The notes under the pieces: model-generated | What the model saw: only the letters and a program-made list of their open reading frames with translations | The model's database searches: none | What the model was told of the DNA's origin: nothing | Program-made: the position numbers and the translations under genes | Assembly: GCF_003049575.1 (NCBI RefSeq) | Contig: NZ_PYWI01000011.1 | Span: 87,685 to 151,684, forward strand | Reading direction: 5' to 3' | Source: Lysinibacillus parviboronicapiens | GTDB lineage: Bacteria; Bacillota; Bacilli; Bacillales_A; Planococcaceae | DNA: 64,000 nt | Part shown: positions 17,684-27,073 of the stretch, one piece after another | How positions within the stretch are numbered: position 1 is the first letter of the stretch | Layout of the letters: each line of letters starts with the position of its first letter

Positions 17684-18961
17684 GTGATAAAAGAGCTCAT
17701 GTTTGAACGGTTACGTAAAATAGAAAATCTAGAGCAACGTCAACTGCTAAAGGATATTGTCAGTGGCGTCTTTGTCAATTTAGTCGATTATCAGGATGAA
17801 ATGAACAAAAAGCTTGAGGAGCGCATATTCAACGAAATGGAAGATTTGGAGAATAAGCACGATATTTTTGTAACACTCAGTTCAAAGGAAGATGTCGATC
17901 CCATTCATGATTGCTTATTCCCTATGCTTCCATCTGATCTTGAACAGAAACAAATTCATATTGGAAAAATGCTTGAAGCGCTTAGGAAAAATGAAACATT
18001 TGTCCTGCTCACATTATTTTTACAGTGTGATTCTAGACAAATCCAGCAGTTACTTACGCAACAGCGCTACTTTGCTGGCAAACTTTTAACGACGCAAGGA
18101 CAAGTCGACATAAAGGTAAGTCTTCAAAAGAATACAAGTTATTTGGAAGAGATAGACAAGCTATATCCCATTTTTCAAATAAATGGCCTACCGTGGAAAA
18201 CCATCAATCACCCCTATGCCCATAAATTTTTTGATGTGGTTCTCGTCGATAGCCCTCCTTTAAACGAAGATGCCGAAATTATTGAATTCACCATGGATTT
18301 ACAAGAATTTGAGCATAAAAAACGTCTGGATATGGTGCCGCTATGGAATATTGAAAGACATGCGGTGAAGAATGTAGGATTCCCCACCCCAGCCGTCGAT
18401 AAAGTGAATTATGAGCATGTTCTTTCTCTTCGAAAGACCGGAAGTCACCATGGCTATCTCGTAGATACACAAGAGGAAAATGTACGTTATGTGAAACGCT
18501 TAGAAAATGAAATAACCATTGTTTCACCACAGGACAAATCCGGTATTTGGCAATTATTAAAAATAGCGCAAATAGAAGAAGAGAAAATTGGAAAACTGAA
18601 TTATCCACTTGTCTCTAATCGCAGAACGGATCGTTTTATGCACAAGTATGCAAGTAAATATTTAGCCAATGTGAAAACAAAAGGTGAAATCATAAGACTT
18701 GTCAATTCCTTTGAAATTGCTGAAAAGATAGAGCTGGCAAATGTAGAAATAATGGAATCATTCCAAGGAACAAGCTTCAGTCATTCTACAGATCCGTCCT
18801 TATTAGATGTAATAGGTGAAAAAAGCAACAAAAAAGTCATGCTGTTGCAATTTACAGCTAAAGAGGAAAAAAGTTTTATTTCAAATGATATTTTAAGCTT
18901 CCTTGTTTCGGAAGTGCAAAGACATTTCTTTGAATATAGATGCGAAGGTATATGGCTATGA
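17684..18961 (+). CDS. Unrecognised protein in baseplate-gene position (island)
   Basis: About 425 residues, no signal or membrane helix. The GTG at 17684 is chosen because GAAGGAAAG ends just before it and it abuts the previous stop; an ATG at 17699 is possible. The N-terminal third is helical and Gln/Leu-rich (NLEQRQLLKDIVSGVFVN; QCDSRQIQQLLTQQRYFAG); the middle has LLTTQGQVDIKVSLQKNT and YPIFQINGLPWKTINHPYAH, then WNIERHAVKNVGFPTPAVDK. The length and place right before another structural candidate and the spike genes suggest a TssF/gp6-like wedge protein, but I cannot show homology. It overlaps the next gene by ATGA. Confidence 0.5.
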   Translation: MIKELMFERLRKIENLEQRQLLKDIVSGVFVNLVDYQDEMNKKLEERIFNEMEDLENKHDIFVTLSSKEDVDPIHDCLFPMLPSDLEQKQIHIGKMLEALRKNETFVLLTLFLQCDSRQIQQLLTQQRYFAGKLLTTQGQVDIKVSLQKNTSYLEEIDKLYPIFQINGLPWKTINHPYAHKFFDVVLVDSPPLNEDAEIIEFTMDLQEFEHKKRLDMVPLWNIERHAVKNVGFPTPAVDKVNYEHVLSLRKTGSHHGYLVDTQEENVRYVKRLENEITIVSPQDKSGIWQLLKIAQIEEEKIGKLNYPLVSNRRTDRFMHKYASKYLANVKTKGEIIRLVNSFEIAEKIELANVEIMESFQGTSFSHSTDPSLLDVIGEKSNKKVMLLQFTAKEEKSFISNDILSFLVSEVQRHFFEYRCEGIWL

Positions 18962-19647
18962 ATTATATTTGGGATTTGCTTATTAGAGCCGAGGACGAGG
19001 GCTTTGCGAAAAAGGATATCCAGTTTCATCTTGCCAAAGACTTTTCACCCTATATGGAACTTAGCCCACAATTATTGAATGCACAACAGCTAGAACAACA
19101 GGTCGAAGTAAATCCCTATTATCGATATTATGAAATCTTTAAAAACCTATTTCATCCAGATAACGTGAATGATTTAGAGCTAAGGCAGTATTTCTTGGAT
19201 TTTGTGCTGCATTTTCTGGCAGAAATCGATCGAATGCAAGGCATGAATAAACGAGAGTTCTCGATACAATTCATCCTCAGAGAAATCGACGCAAATGTAT
19301 TTGGCAATACGGTGAGGGACAACATGCATGCATTTACAAAAAAGGAAAAAGAGATGGTCGTGCTAAATATTTTAAGGCTATATCAAACAGGTGATGAAAT
19401 TTACTTGTTAAAGGATACGATGAAAAGGCTTTTTTCACATTGCATGATTTATGTTAAATCGGAGGAACAAGATGAGCTACTTCTATATATTGGCCAAAAG
19501 AAGTCAGCGTTTAACGAGATGAAAGTACGACTTGTTCAAGAAATCTTCCTACCAGTGAACTTTCAAATGGAGGTTTATTGGCAAAATCACTTTGGCATAA
19601 TTGGTGCAGAGGAAACAATGAAGCTGGATCGCATAGCCCTTTACTGA
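18958..19647 (+). CDS. Unrecognised helical protein, possible baseplate component
   Basis: 229 residues starting at the ATG of an ATGA overlap with the previous stop, so the two are translationally coupled. Largely helical and acidic; visible stretches are SPYMELSPQLLNAQQLEQQV, YYRYYEIFKNLFHPDNVNDL and LVQEIFLPVNFQMEVYWQNH. No known motif. Coupled pairs in this place are TssF-TssG in type VI clusters, so a TssG-like role is the simplest guess, unsupported by sequence. Confidence 0.5.
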   Translation: MNYIWDLLIRAEDEGFAKKDIQFHLAKDFSPYMELSPQLLNAQQLEQQVEVNPYYRYYEIFKNLFHPDNVNDLELRQYFLDFVLHFLAEIDRMQGMNKREFSIQFILREIDANVFGNTVRDNMHAFTKKEKEMVVLNILRLYQTGDEIYLLKDTMKRLFSHCMIYVKSEEQDELLLYIGQKKSAFNEMKVRLVQEIFLPVNFQMEVYWQNHFGIIGAEETMKLDRIALY

Positions 19648-19669
19648 ATAGAGCGGAGGAGGATTCAGG

Positions 19670-22315
19670 ATGAATAAATATTCGTATAAACTGTATGCAA
19701 ATAAGCGCTATACAGAAAAGAAATATATGACATTTACACGTGTGGAATTAATGGAAATGACAACCTTCCAGCTTAGAAATATTTGCTCTAAGGAAAAGCT
19801 TGTCACAGGGCTCATTAATACACTAACAAGAGATCAGCTAATTCAGACCATATTAAGATACAGAGGTGCTGAAGAAAATCTTCTAATTAAAGAGAACAAA
19901 GATGGGGGCTTTGAACGAGTTGAAGCCGCGATGCAAACCTATTTAAAAACGCCTCTTTCTGACAATGGTGAGATAAAAATCCCTGCGAAAATGAGCCTTT
20001 ATCAAGGAATGAAAATCGATAAGCCAGACCAGTATCTTGTAGAAACAGGCGGTTTTCTTGTGGAGTCCAATGTACTGTTAGTGAATGAACAGTTTGCGCT
20101 TTGCGGAATTCTTAACCTAATAAAAGATGACCAGTATCCGAATCGTTACTATCTTGCAGCTGAGCAAGCAATCGGCATACGGGAGACAAAAAATAAAAAC
20201 TACAGCTGTATTTTCTTAAGAAAGCAAGATTCAGAGTATATTTACAAGTCTTACTATCAAGAGAACCCACTGCCACCGACAAATCTTCATTATTATAAAG
20301 TGCCATTACCAGATTTGGAAATCAAACAGTTGGAAACGACCAATGCCATTCTGGCAATCGATTTTGGAACGACGAATACAACGGCAGGTGTTTATTTAGA
20401 TAGTGATTATGTTACCTCGCCATGTAGTCATGATTTATTAAACCAAAGAATTCAGTTAAATAGCATCAACTTTGTAGCGTTCCCAGACCCACTTCATCAA
20501 AATGAATGGATTGAAGTAGTGCCGACCGTTATGACCGTAGCAGATTGCTCGAATCCAGATCAAGTAAGCTATCATTTTGGCTACGAAGCGTTAAAAGTGA
20601 TGAAAAAAAATAGCTATACAACGCTTGCAACAAAATTTCAGGGCATTAAACGCTGGGTCAGTAACTATGCAAAGCTGGAAGAAGTGATGGATGCAAACGG
20701 TAACACGGCACTTGTTCCACGAAGTCAAATTTTAAGAGAGTTTGTGCTGTACATTGTTCGCATGGCGGAGCATCAATTTAAATGTCGATTCAAGCACTTG
20801 CACATTTCAAGTCCCGTAAAGCTGAAAACACAATTTCTTGATATGTTTCATGCTATTTTGCCTGAATATCAAATTGAATCACAACATGCACTCGATGAAG
20901 GGATGGCTGTGCTCTATAATACCATCGCGAATCAAATAGAGAATAATAGCTTTACGGATGGCAAGGAATACAAAGCACTGGTCATCGATTGTGGAGGCGG
21001 TACAACCGACCTTTCTTCCTGTAAGTTCCAAATCGAGGATGGACATATCTCTTATAAAATTGATATTCATACAACTTACGAAAATGGAGATACCAATTTC
21101 GGTGGCAATAATATTACATACCGTATTTTTCAGTTTATGAAAATTGTTTTTGCGAATTATTATAGTCGGGGTAAGAGTGCCTATGATATCGATACATTAA
21201 TCGATATTCCGGGCAAGGATATATATAGACATGTCGATGATTTTGGTGTGGAAGCAGTCTATGAGCAATTCGAAACGGCCTTTCGTGAAGCCGAACACAT
21301 TATCCCTACTCGTTTTAAAGAATATGAAAATCGAACGCGCGATGAATACTTGCGTGTACGAAATAATTACTATTTCTTATGGGAAATGGCAGATGAGATG
21401 AAGAAGGAATTCTTCCGAAAGACAGGGATTTTAAGAAGTCGTTTTTATTCAGAAAATGATCTGCATCAAGATAGTGATATAAACGTAACAGCAGTGGATC
21501 GCTGGTGTCTGTCACTTCTCGAAAACAATCAATTCAAAGATGTCTACGACTATCCTAATGTCTATTTCAATATTAAGGAAATTAATCACCTTATTAAGGC
21601 TGATATTTATGATATCGTCAGAGAGTTTTTAGAGGAGTTTTATGAAAACGGCCTTCTTGGGGAATATTCGATTATTAAGCTAACGGGTCAATCCTGTAGA
21701 ATCGATGCCTTCCGAGAGGCATTAAAGGAATTTGTACCAGGACGAAGCATTGAATTTAGGCAAAAGGCTGAAAATGTTGGAAAGGTACCGGAGTTAAAGC
21801 TTGCTTGTTTACGAGGCGCACTCCGATATTTAAATGCCAAGAAGATTGGCATGATCGAAACCAATGTAACCAACCATGCACCAGTAGTGCCTTATGCTGT
21901 TAGTGCCTTTACGCATAACCGTCAGGAAAAGCTGCTCATCAGCAGTCTAGAGCGACTAAACCAAATTCACGGTACGATATCACGTCCATGGGGTGTCACG
22001 GAAGTTGAATTTTACCTCAGCGGCAGTGACAACCATACAACACATAAATACATTTACTTTAATCGACAAGAAGATTTTGTTTCAGTTCTTTATGAGAACA
22101 TCGCTGCCTACTATCAAGATAAAATTCCACAAGATGAGACGGATTCCATCGTTAATGGCGAAGTAAAATTCTTTGTATTTGCAGGAGAAGATCATTGGGG
22201 CTTCCATGTAGTACCTGTAGCGAGAAGAGAAGAGCAACTATTTATAGGGAAGAAAGATTTCTTTGCCTTTGAAACAGATTTGTCTGAACTGGATTTCTTT
22301 GATGGATTAAAGTAA
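19670..22315 (+). CDS. Giant Hsp70/actin-fold ATPase with N-terminal SAP-like segment
   Basis: 881 residues. Residues about 25-70 resemble a SAP or Rho-N helix pair (ELMEMTTFQLRNICSKEKL and TLTRDQLIQTILRYR). A beta-rich linker follows, and from about 225 an Hsp70-type ATPase: phosphate-1 loop LAIDFGTTNTTAGVY, phosphate-2 VIDCGGGTTDLSSCKF, and adenosine-loop-like LTGQSCRIDAFREALKEF near 680. The classical Hsp70 substrate-binding domain and EEVD-like tail are absent. Paired with the J protein at 13539 it may remodel sheath or effectors in place of the missing ClpV. Very good GGAGGAGGATTCAGG site. The ATPase fold is sure; the role is inference. Confidence 0.85.
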   Translation: MNKYSYKLYANKRYTEKKYMTFTRVELMEMTTFQLRNICSKEKLVTGLINTLTRDQLIQTILRYRGAEENLLIKENKDGGFERVEAAMQTYLKTPLSDNGEIKIPAKMSLYQGMKIDKPDQYLVETGGFLVESNVLLVNEQFALCGILNLIKDDQYPNRYYLAAEQAIGIRETKNKNYSCIFLRKQDSEYIYKSYYQENPLPPTNLHYYKVPLPDLEIKQLETTNAILAIDFGTTNTTAGVYLDSDYVTSPCSHDLLNQRIQLNSINFVAFPDPLHQNEWIEVVPTVMTVADCSNPDQVSYHFGYEALKVMKKNSYTTLATKFQGIKRWVSNYAKLEEVMDANGNTALVPRSQILREFVLYIVRMAEHQFKCRFKHLHISSPVKLKTQFLDMFHAILPEYQIESQHALDEGMAVLYNTIANQIENNSFTDGKEYKALVIDCGGGTTDLSSCKFQIEDGHISYKIDIHTTYENGDTNFGGNNITYRIFQFMKIVFANYYSRGKSAYDIDTLIDIPGKDIYRHVDDFGVEAVYEQFETAFREAEHIIPTRFKEYENRTRDEYLRVRNNYYFLWEMADEMKKEFFRKTGILRSRFYSENDLHQDSDINVTAVDRWCLSLLENNQFKDVYDYPNVYFNIKEINHLIKADIYDIVREFLEEFYENGLLGEYSIIKLTGQSCRIDAFREALKEFVPGRSIEFRQKAENVGKVPELKLACLRGALRYLNAKKIGMIETNVTNHAPVVPYAVSAFTHNRQEKLLISSLERLNQIHGTISRPWGVTEVEFYLSGSDNHTTHKYIYFNRQEDFVSVLYENIAAYYQDKIPQDETDSIVNGEVKFFVFAGEDHWGFHVVPVARREEQLFIGKKDFFAFETDLSELDFFDGLK

Positions 22316-22347
22316 GTCACATTTAGATGAGAGGGGTGAACGACAGA

Positions 22348-23121
22348 GTGTTTGCCAATCAATATCCGCATTTCCAAAAAGGAAGGATTTTAAAACGAGA
22401 AATGCTTGAAAATCTTCGTGATTATCCAAGAGACTTTCTCGATTTGTATTTTAAGGATTATTCAAATGGCATAATCACTGGGGTTAATGTCCTTGTAGCT
22501 GAAACATCGCTCATTATTACCCAGGGAATTGTCAAGTATAACGATCATCTCTATATACTCCATTCAGATTACGAGCTGCCCTACTATGCAACAGGGCATG
22601 AAACGATGGTGAAAATAAAATTTGCTGAAGAAGTAAATGAATTAGACTTTACATCTTTCACAACGCAAATTGTTCTCGATGATTCGGTGAAAATGGCTAA
22701 AAATGAGCTGGAATTAGGTCGCTTTAAATTAAAACCAGGGGCTCGACTCCGTTCACAACATGTCGATTTTCATGATTTAGCTACTGAATATAATACGGTC
22801 AATTTTATTCACTGTCAGTATGCAGGTGTACAAAAAAGTACATGTCATCCAATCATTTTACAATTTTTTGCGCGCGAGCTTTTGAAAAATAGACCCTCTA
22901 ATGCCTATGATATAGCATTTGCGCTGGAATGTTTAAATCATGACCGTGTGCAACGGGATGTCATCGACTTTTACGTAAGCAATCGACTAGAGTTGGAAGA
23001 CCAAGCGTATACAAATGTACAAATTCATAAATATTTAAGTCGTATTTTAGTGGAAGCAAAGGGCGGCAGTCGTCAGGCAGGACAGACTCTAGGACGCCCA
23101 AAGCGCATGATTGTGGACTAA
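22348..23121 (+). CDS. Unrecognised island protein, TssK- or fibre-adaptor-like
   Basis: About 257 residues from the GTG at 22348, favoured by GAGGGGTGAACG at good spacing; an in-frame ATG at 22327 is an alternative. The N-terminal half reads NQYPHFQKGRILKREMLENL, DFLDLYFKDYSNGIITGVNV, then SLIITQGIVKYNDHLYIL, a pattern of an assembly with phage-tail receptor-binding or TssK N-terminal beta domains, which start with a similar hydrophobic GxxLxxxxL segment. The C-terminal half is helical. No enzymatic motif. Position between the Hsp70 and the chaperone/spike genes agrees with a baseplate adaptor. Confidence 0.45.
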   Translation: MFANQYPHFQKGRILKREMLENLRDYPRDFLDLYFKDYSNGIITGVNVLVAETSLIITQGIVKYNDHLYILHSDYELPYYATGHETMVKIKFAEEVNELDFTSFTTQIVLDDSVKMAKNELELGRFKLKPGARLRSQHVDFHDLATEYNTVNFIHCQYAGVQKSTCHPIILQFFARELLKNRPSNAYDIAFALECLNHDRVQRDVIDFYVSNRLELEDQAYTNVQIHKYLSRILVEAKGGSRQAGQTLGRPKRMIVD

Positions 23122-23173
23122 TAATGAAAGTCTGTTAGTGATAATACGTTCAAGAAAGGGAAGGTGAAACAGG

Positions 23174-23851
23174 TTGAAATTTTTAGATGAAAAGATACTT
23201 GCACTTAGAAATGAAATGCGGGAACAAGAAAAGCATGAATTAGCCCAAAAGGAAGCGGCTTTACAAGAAAATGAGCCGGAACCTCAACAGGAGGAACAGC
23301 ATGAGCTACAAGCAATTGACCTTTACCAGGACTTTGTAGATATTGATGGTGAAGATGTTCCAGTTATCGACCAACGTATATTGAATGGGAAAATTACGTT
23401 ACGAATGCCCAAGCTATTTTCCATCATGTTACCTGAATTGGCATCTCTCAAATACCCTTCGGAACGTAGGCCGAATATTATTTATACAGATGAATCGACA
23501 ACGATCAATCTAGCCTTCAACATGACACCACATGTTTTAACAGAAACAGGGGTTGCTGAGTTTCAAGAAAACATGATTGACGTTCTCGAACAAGCCCAGC
23601 CATCAGCGGAATGGTTAGACACAGATGTGATAGAAATTAATGACAAAACAATTGGCTTTATCGAAGTGATTACACCTGCTATAGATGGCGATATTTTTAA
23701 TTTAATGTTCTTTGCTTCTATAGATGGACAAGCGCTCATTGGTACGTTCAATTGTATGGAGGAGGATCTTGAGGATTGGCGTCCTATCGCAAGGGCGATG
23801 ATGGAAACCTTGCAATTTACTCCTAATGGAATGAATGGAGGGGCACAGTAA
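23174..23851 (+). CDS. DcrB/EagR-like (DUF1795-type) effector chaperone
   Basis: 225 residues from a TTG with GGAAGGTGAAAC upstream. The first 55 residues are a charged Glu/Gln coiled-coil segment. The rest has the DcrB/PsbP pattern: GKITLRMPKLFSIM, strand-rich core, NDKTIGFIEVITPAIDGDIF, NLMFFASIDGQALIGTFNC and final DWRPIARAMMETLQF. The NLMFF...G..LIGTFNC string is what I associate with DUF1795 Eag chaperones, which in type VI systems hold the N-terminal transmembrane or hydrophobic part of effectors and hand them to VgrG. It ends one base into the VgrG-like gene (TAATG), so it is co-translated with the spike. Confidence 0.7.
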   Translation: MKFLDEKILALRNEMREQEKHELAQKEAALQENEPEPQQEEQHELQAIDLYQDFVDIDGEDVPVIDQRILNGKITLRMPKLFSIMLPELASLKYPSERRPNIIYTDESTTINLAFNMTPHVLTETGVAEFQENMIDVLEQAQPSAEWLDTDVIEINDKTIGFIEVITPAIDGDIFNLMFFASIDGQALIGTFNCMEEDLEDWRPIARAMMETLQFTPNGMNGGAQ

Positions 23852-25275
23852 TGAGTGTATCCGTCACAGCGTATCACAATTTACAGGTCTTACCTTTTGA
23901 ACTGGTTAGTCTCCAAGAGCTTACACTGACAAAGAAAATGAATGAGCATGCCACATTACACTTTACTGGTATTGTGCCAGAGGAGATAAGAGATAAATAC
24001 GTTGAAATGACTGAGGCTAACGCAGCCATTGCAGTCAATCAATTGGATCATCAAGGAAATCCCATTCCTTTATTTAAAGGTGTAATTTTAAGCATAAAAG
24101 TGAGCGCAGTTCGAGATATTTACTATCTAGAAGTAGAGGCTGCCTCAAACAGCTATCAACTTGATATTAAAACGAAAAGTCGCTCCTATCAGCACAAAGA
24201 TATGACCTACGCATCCTTGTTCCAACTAATGAGTCCCGCTTACCCTGGCCTCGATATTATTGATGAAGCAACAAAAGGAGGTAAATTAGACAAATTTACG
24301 ATGCAATACCTTGAAACAGATTGGCAATTTTTAAAAAGACTTGCCTCTCGTTTTAACACGGGGTTAGTACCTGCGGCGACCTTCGATAAACCGAAATTTC
24401 ATTTCGGTGTTCCTGCTGGTAGTGCGAAAGGTAAGCTTGCAGACTATCACTTTACAACAAGAAAAAAACTAGCAGATTATCTCCTCTATTCAGAGAACGG
24501 TAATGAAGGTATGGAAGAAAATGATTTTCTTTACTATGAGGTGGAGACGGACAAAGTTTTCAATATTGGCGATCATGTATCGTTTAATGAGCAAACCCTC
24601 TATGTAGCCGAGGCCATTACATCTATGAAGAATGGGCTGTTAAAACATATTTATAGCCTTTCAACAAAAAATGGCATGAACAAAAGCGAAGTCTTTAATC
24701 AAGCTATTTCAGGTCTGTCCATTGAGGGTAAAGTGCTTGAGGTCGCTAAGGATCATATCAAGGTCCATCTAACTATCGATGACAAACAAGATAAAGAAAA
24801 AGCACATTGGTTCTTGTACTCGACTGGCTATACAGCTGAGGGGCATAGCGGCTGGTATTGTATGCCTGAAATCAATGATTATGTCCATGTATATTTCCCG
24901 AGCCATAAAGAAGAAGAGGGGCTTGCAAGTAGCTCGATTCGCAAAAATTTAGATAGTAGTGCAACGAATAAGCTCGATGATCCTTCTACTAAATACTATC
25001 GAACGGCCTTTGGTAAAGAAATTAAGATGAGCCCAAGCGAAATTGTCATTACGGCGCAGGATGGCGATATTTTTATCCGCTTAAATGAAGAAAGCGGCAT
25101 CGAAATTTTTAGCAAGAAGGACATTAAACTTATTTCAGCGGCAGATATTTCTGTCAATGCCAGTAAGAAAATTCTTTTGTCTGCGGAGGAAGAAATTTCA
25201 TTAAAATGCAAAGAAAGTAAAATAACGATGGATGGCAATGTCCAGATTTTCGGCAAAGAAGTCAAGGCCAATTAA
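23851..25275 (+). CDS. VgrG/gpD-like spike protein 1
   Basis: 474 residues. The N-terminal 290 residues match the phage late-control D/VgrG gp27-like fold: EHATLHFTGIVPEEIRDKYV, FKGVILSIKVSAVRDIYYLE, SRSYQHKDMTYASLFQLM and YLETDWQFLKRLASRFNTGL, the last being a hallmark of VgrG-type proteins. Next comes a gp5 OB-like part (SIEGKVLEVAKDHIKVHL, YTAEGHSGWYCMPEINDYVH) and a short beta-helix tail (EEISLKCKESKITMDGNV). No toxin extension. It forms the tip of the tube with a PAAR-like protein. TAATG overlap with the chaperone gene. It is homologous over its length to spike 2 at 28387. Confidence 0.88.
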   Translation: MSVSVTAYHNLQVLPFELVSLQELTLTKKMNEHATLHFTGIVPEEIRDKYVEMTEANAAIAVNQLDHQGNPIPLFKGVILSIKVSAVRDIYYLEVEAASNSYQLDIKTKSRSYQHKDMTYASLFQLMSPAYPGLDIIDEATKGGKLDKFTMQYLETDWQFLKRLASRFNTGLVPAATFDKPKFHFGVPAGSAKGKLADYHFTTRKKLADYLLYSENGNEGMEENDFLYYEVETDKVFNIGDHVSFNEQTLYVAEAITSMKNGLLKHIYSLSTKNGMNKSEVFNQAISGLSIEGKVLEVAKDHIKVHLTIDDKQDKEKAHWFLYSTGYTAEGHSGWYCMPEINDYVHVYFPSHKEEEGLASSSIRKNLDSSATNKLDDPSTKYYRTAFGKEIKMSPSEIVITAQDGDIFIRLNEESGIEIFSKKDIKLISAADISVNASKKILLSAEEEISLKCKESKITMDGNVQIFGKEVKAN

Positions 25276-25322
25276 CAGCCGTATAGGAGACGTTCTGACC
25301 AAAAAGAAAGCAGGAGACGTAT

Positions 25323-26453
25323 ATGCAAGCACAGGAAATTTTACAGCATTTTTATGAAACCGAAGTAGAAAAAAGACGATTGAAGTATTTATTGGCATTA
25401 GAAGATTTTTTTCAAGCTTCTAAAGATGAGCTTGCAGAAGACTTTCAAAAATCTTTTCAAAACATTTGTCTACAGTTGCAACAACAACAATCCCAGCAAC
25501 AAAAGGGGCCAATCGGACATATCACTTTTTCCATGCTACGAACAGAGCTTCTAGAGGGGCAGCATCGTTATCTAGTGGAGGGCACGGATGAAGAATGGTT
25601 TTTTGACCTCCACCCTATTTTAGCGAGCTATGATGCAAACTGGGCATTTCGTTTTTTAGAGCAATTCATAGCAGAGCTAACTATGTACAGCAAAACATTC
25701 ATGGGCGCGATTACACTGGCAGAGATAGAGCGCATCAAGTTACAGGAAGCCACTCTTTTTCATCAGTATGTCATTAGCCTTGCAAGGTATGCACTGCCTG
25801 ACATCATTAGATGCCCACAATACATAGCACTTGAAAGAGCTGAAACTGTAGAAATTCGTATCGGCGAGTATATGGATATAAATGAAGTTGTTTATAGTGA
25901 TGATTTCTCCAAGAAAGATACGGAAGAAATTAAGGCTTGGCTCGCCCAAAAACTAGAGGACGAATATCCGTATGAGGTCTTTAACAATTTAGATTTATCC
26001 GCAGGCAACTATGAAAGCCTCGATGTACGCTATGCATTTTTCAAAAAAACCAATTTATCGCATAGCCACATGCGAGGTAGTCTGCTGATTGGCGCTAACT
26101 TATATGCTAGTCAGCTGGTGGCAGCAGATTTGAGCTTTAGCGCCATCCATGAAGCGGATTTCAGCCATAGTCAGCTACAGGGGGCGAATTTCCAACAAGT
26201 GCAAGGGGCAGGCGGTCTTGCTAATCGAGAGAAGTGGGAAATGCCCGGCTATCTTCCGGTACGCTTTACGGAAGCCAATCTAGAAGGAGCGAACTTCGAG
26301 TTGGCTAATTTACGAGGGGCTTGTTTTATCGGGGCGAAGCTAAAAAATACTGATTTTGCAGGTGCGAATTTAGAGCAGGCTATATTCTCGCAGGAAGCAC
26401 GGGAGCATCTGAAGCTTGATCCGTTTCAAGCCGCAAATGTCATTTGGAAGTAG
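25323..26453 (+). CDS. Pentapeptide-repeat protein of the spike cluster
   Basis: 376 residues. Residues 1-215 are helical with a poly-Gln segment (QLQQQQSQQQ); from about 235 to 360 runs a right-handed pentapeptide-repeat helix with A/S-D/N-L/F periodicity, seen as LSHSHMRGSLLIGANLY, AADLSFSAIHEADFSHS, EANLEGANFELANLRGACF and KNTDFAGANLEQAIF. Pentapeptide proteins occur beside VgrG genes in type VI clusters as adaptors or tip-associated proteins. No catalytic motif. It may load or decorate the spike, or protect against DNA-targeting effectors; the sequence does not decide. Ribosome site GGAGACG. Confidence 0.8.
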   Translation: MQAQEILQHFYETEVEKRRLKYLLALEDFFQASKDELAEDFQKSFQNICLQLQQQQSQQQKGPIGHITFSMLRTELLEGQHRYLVEGTDEEWFFDLHPILASYDANWAFRFLEQFIAELTMYSKTFMGAITLAEIERIKLQEATLFHQYVISLARYALPDIIRCPQYIALERAETVEIRIGEYMDINEVVYSDDFSKKDTEEIKAWLAQKLEDEYPYEVFNNLDLSAGNYESLDVRYAFFKKTNLSHSHMRGSLLIGANLYASQLVAADLSFSAIHEADFSHSQLQGANFQQVQGAGGLANREKWEMPGYLPVRFTEANLEGANFELANLRGACFIGAKLKNTDFAGANLEQAIFSQEAREHLKLDPFQAANVIWK

Positions 26454-26479
26454 ATGTTGTAAAAAGGAGCCTATAGAAG

Positions 26480-27049
26480 ATGAACTATTTTATTCTATCC
26501 CAGGATGATCGTATCTCGAATGCTGTAGAACCAATTGGTATAGCCCAAGTCATCAAAAAAGAATTATTAACAGTGGAAAGAATGGAGGAATTGGAGGACA
26601 TTGATCGTCAATTCCCTGTGTTAAATAAGAATGACAATGACTATATCGATTTTATCGCAAAGCCTATTGCTCTATTAGCAGACCCTGTTAAACAATTAGT
26701 CGAAAAATACGAACCTCGACTACCGTGCAAACCGGTAATTTTAATGGAACAGGCCAAGTTAAAACAGGTGTTATATTGGCTCATCATTCCACCACAAGTG
26801 GCTTGTCTTTCAGCTCAAACAGAGTTCCACCTAGATGGAACTTTGAAAAAATTGGTTATCGATGAGGCGTTGGCTGCTCCGTATACCATCTTTAAAATTG
26901 TCGGCATTAAAGAGGATTATCTCATTGTTAACATCGAGCTCGCAGAAAGCATACTGCGACGAGCTTTTCGAGGCATTCGCTTGCTAAAGGTGCAAACTGA
27001 GGGAACATGGAACGAGACGTTTAGCGGAACAGATTGCAGTATTTCATAA
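26480..27049 (+). CDS. Unrecognised protein, possibly Imm11/Imm43-like immunity protein
   Basis: 189 residues, start MNYFILSQDDRISNAVEPIG, no membrane segment. The C-terminal part KIVGIKEDYLIVNIELAESI followed by LRRAFRGIRLLKV resembles immunity proteins of the DUF1629 type, in which a closing segment of this pattern is common; the match is weak. Ribosome site AAAGGAGCC. It sits between the pentapeptide protein and a lipoprotein, so it may be an accessory factor of spike 1 instead. Confidence 0.5.
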   Translation: MNYFILSQDDRISNAVEPIGIAQVIKKELLTVERMEELEDIDRQFPVLNKNDNDYIDFIAKPIALLADPVKQLVEKYEPRLPCKPVILMEQAKLKQVLYWLIIPPQVACLSAQTEFHLDGTLKKLVIDEALAAPYTIFKIVGIKEDYLIVNIELAESILRRAFRGIRLLKVQTEGTWNETFSGTDCSIS

Positions 27050-27073
27050 AACTAGATTTGGAGAGAAGTAATC

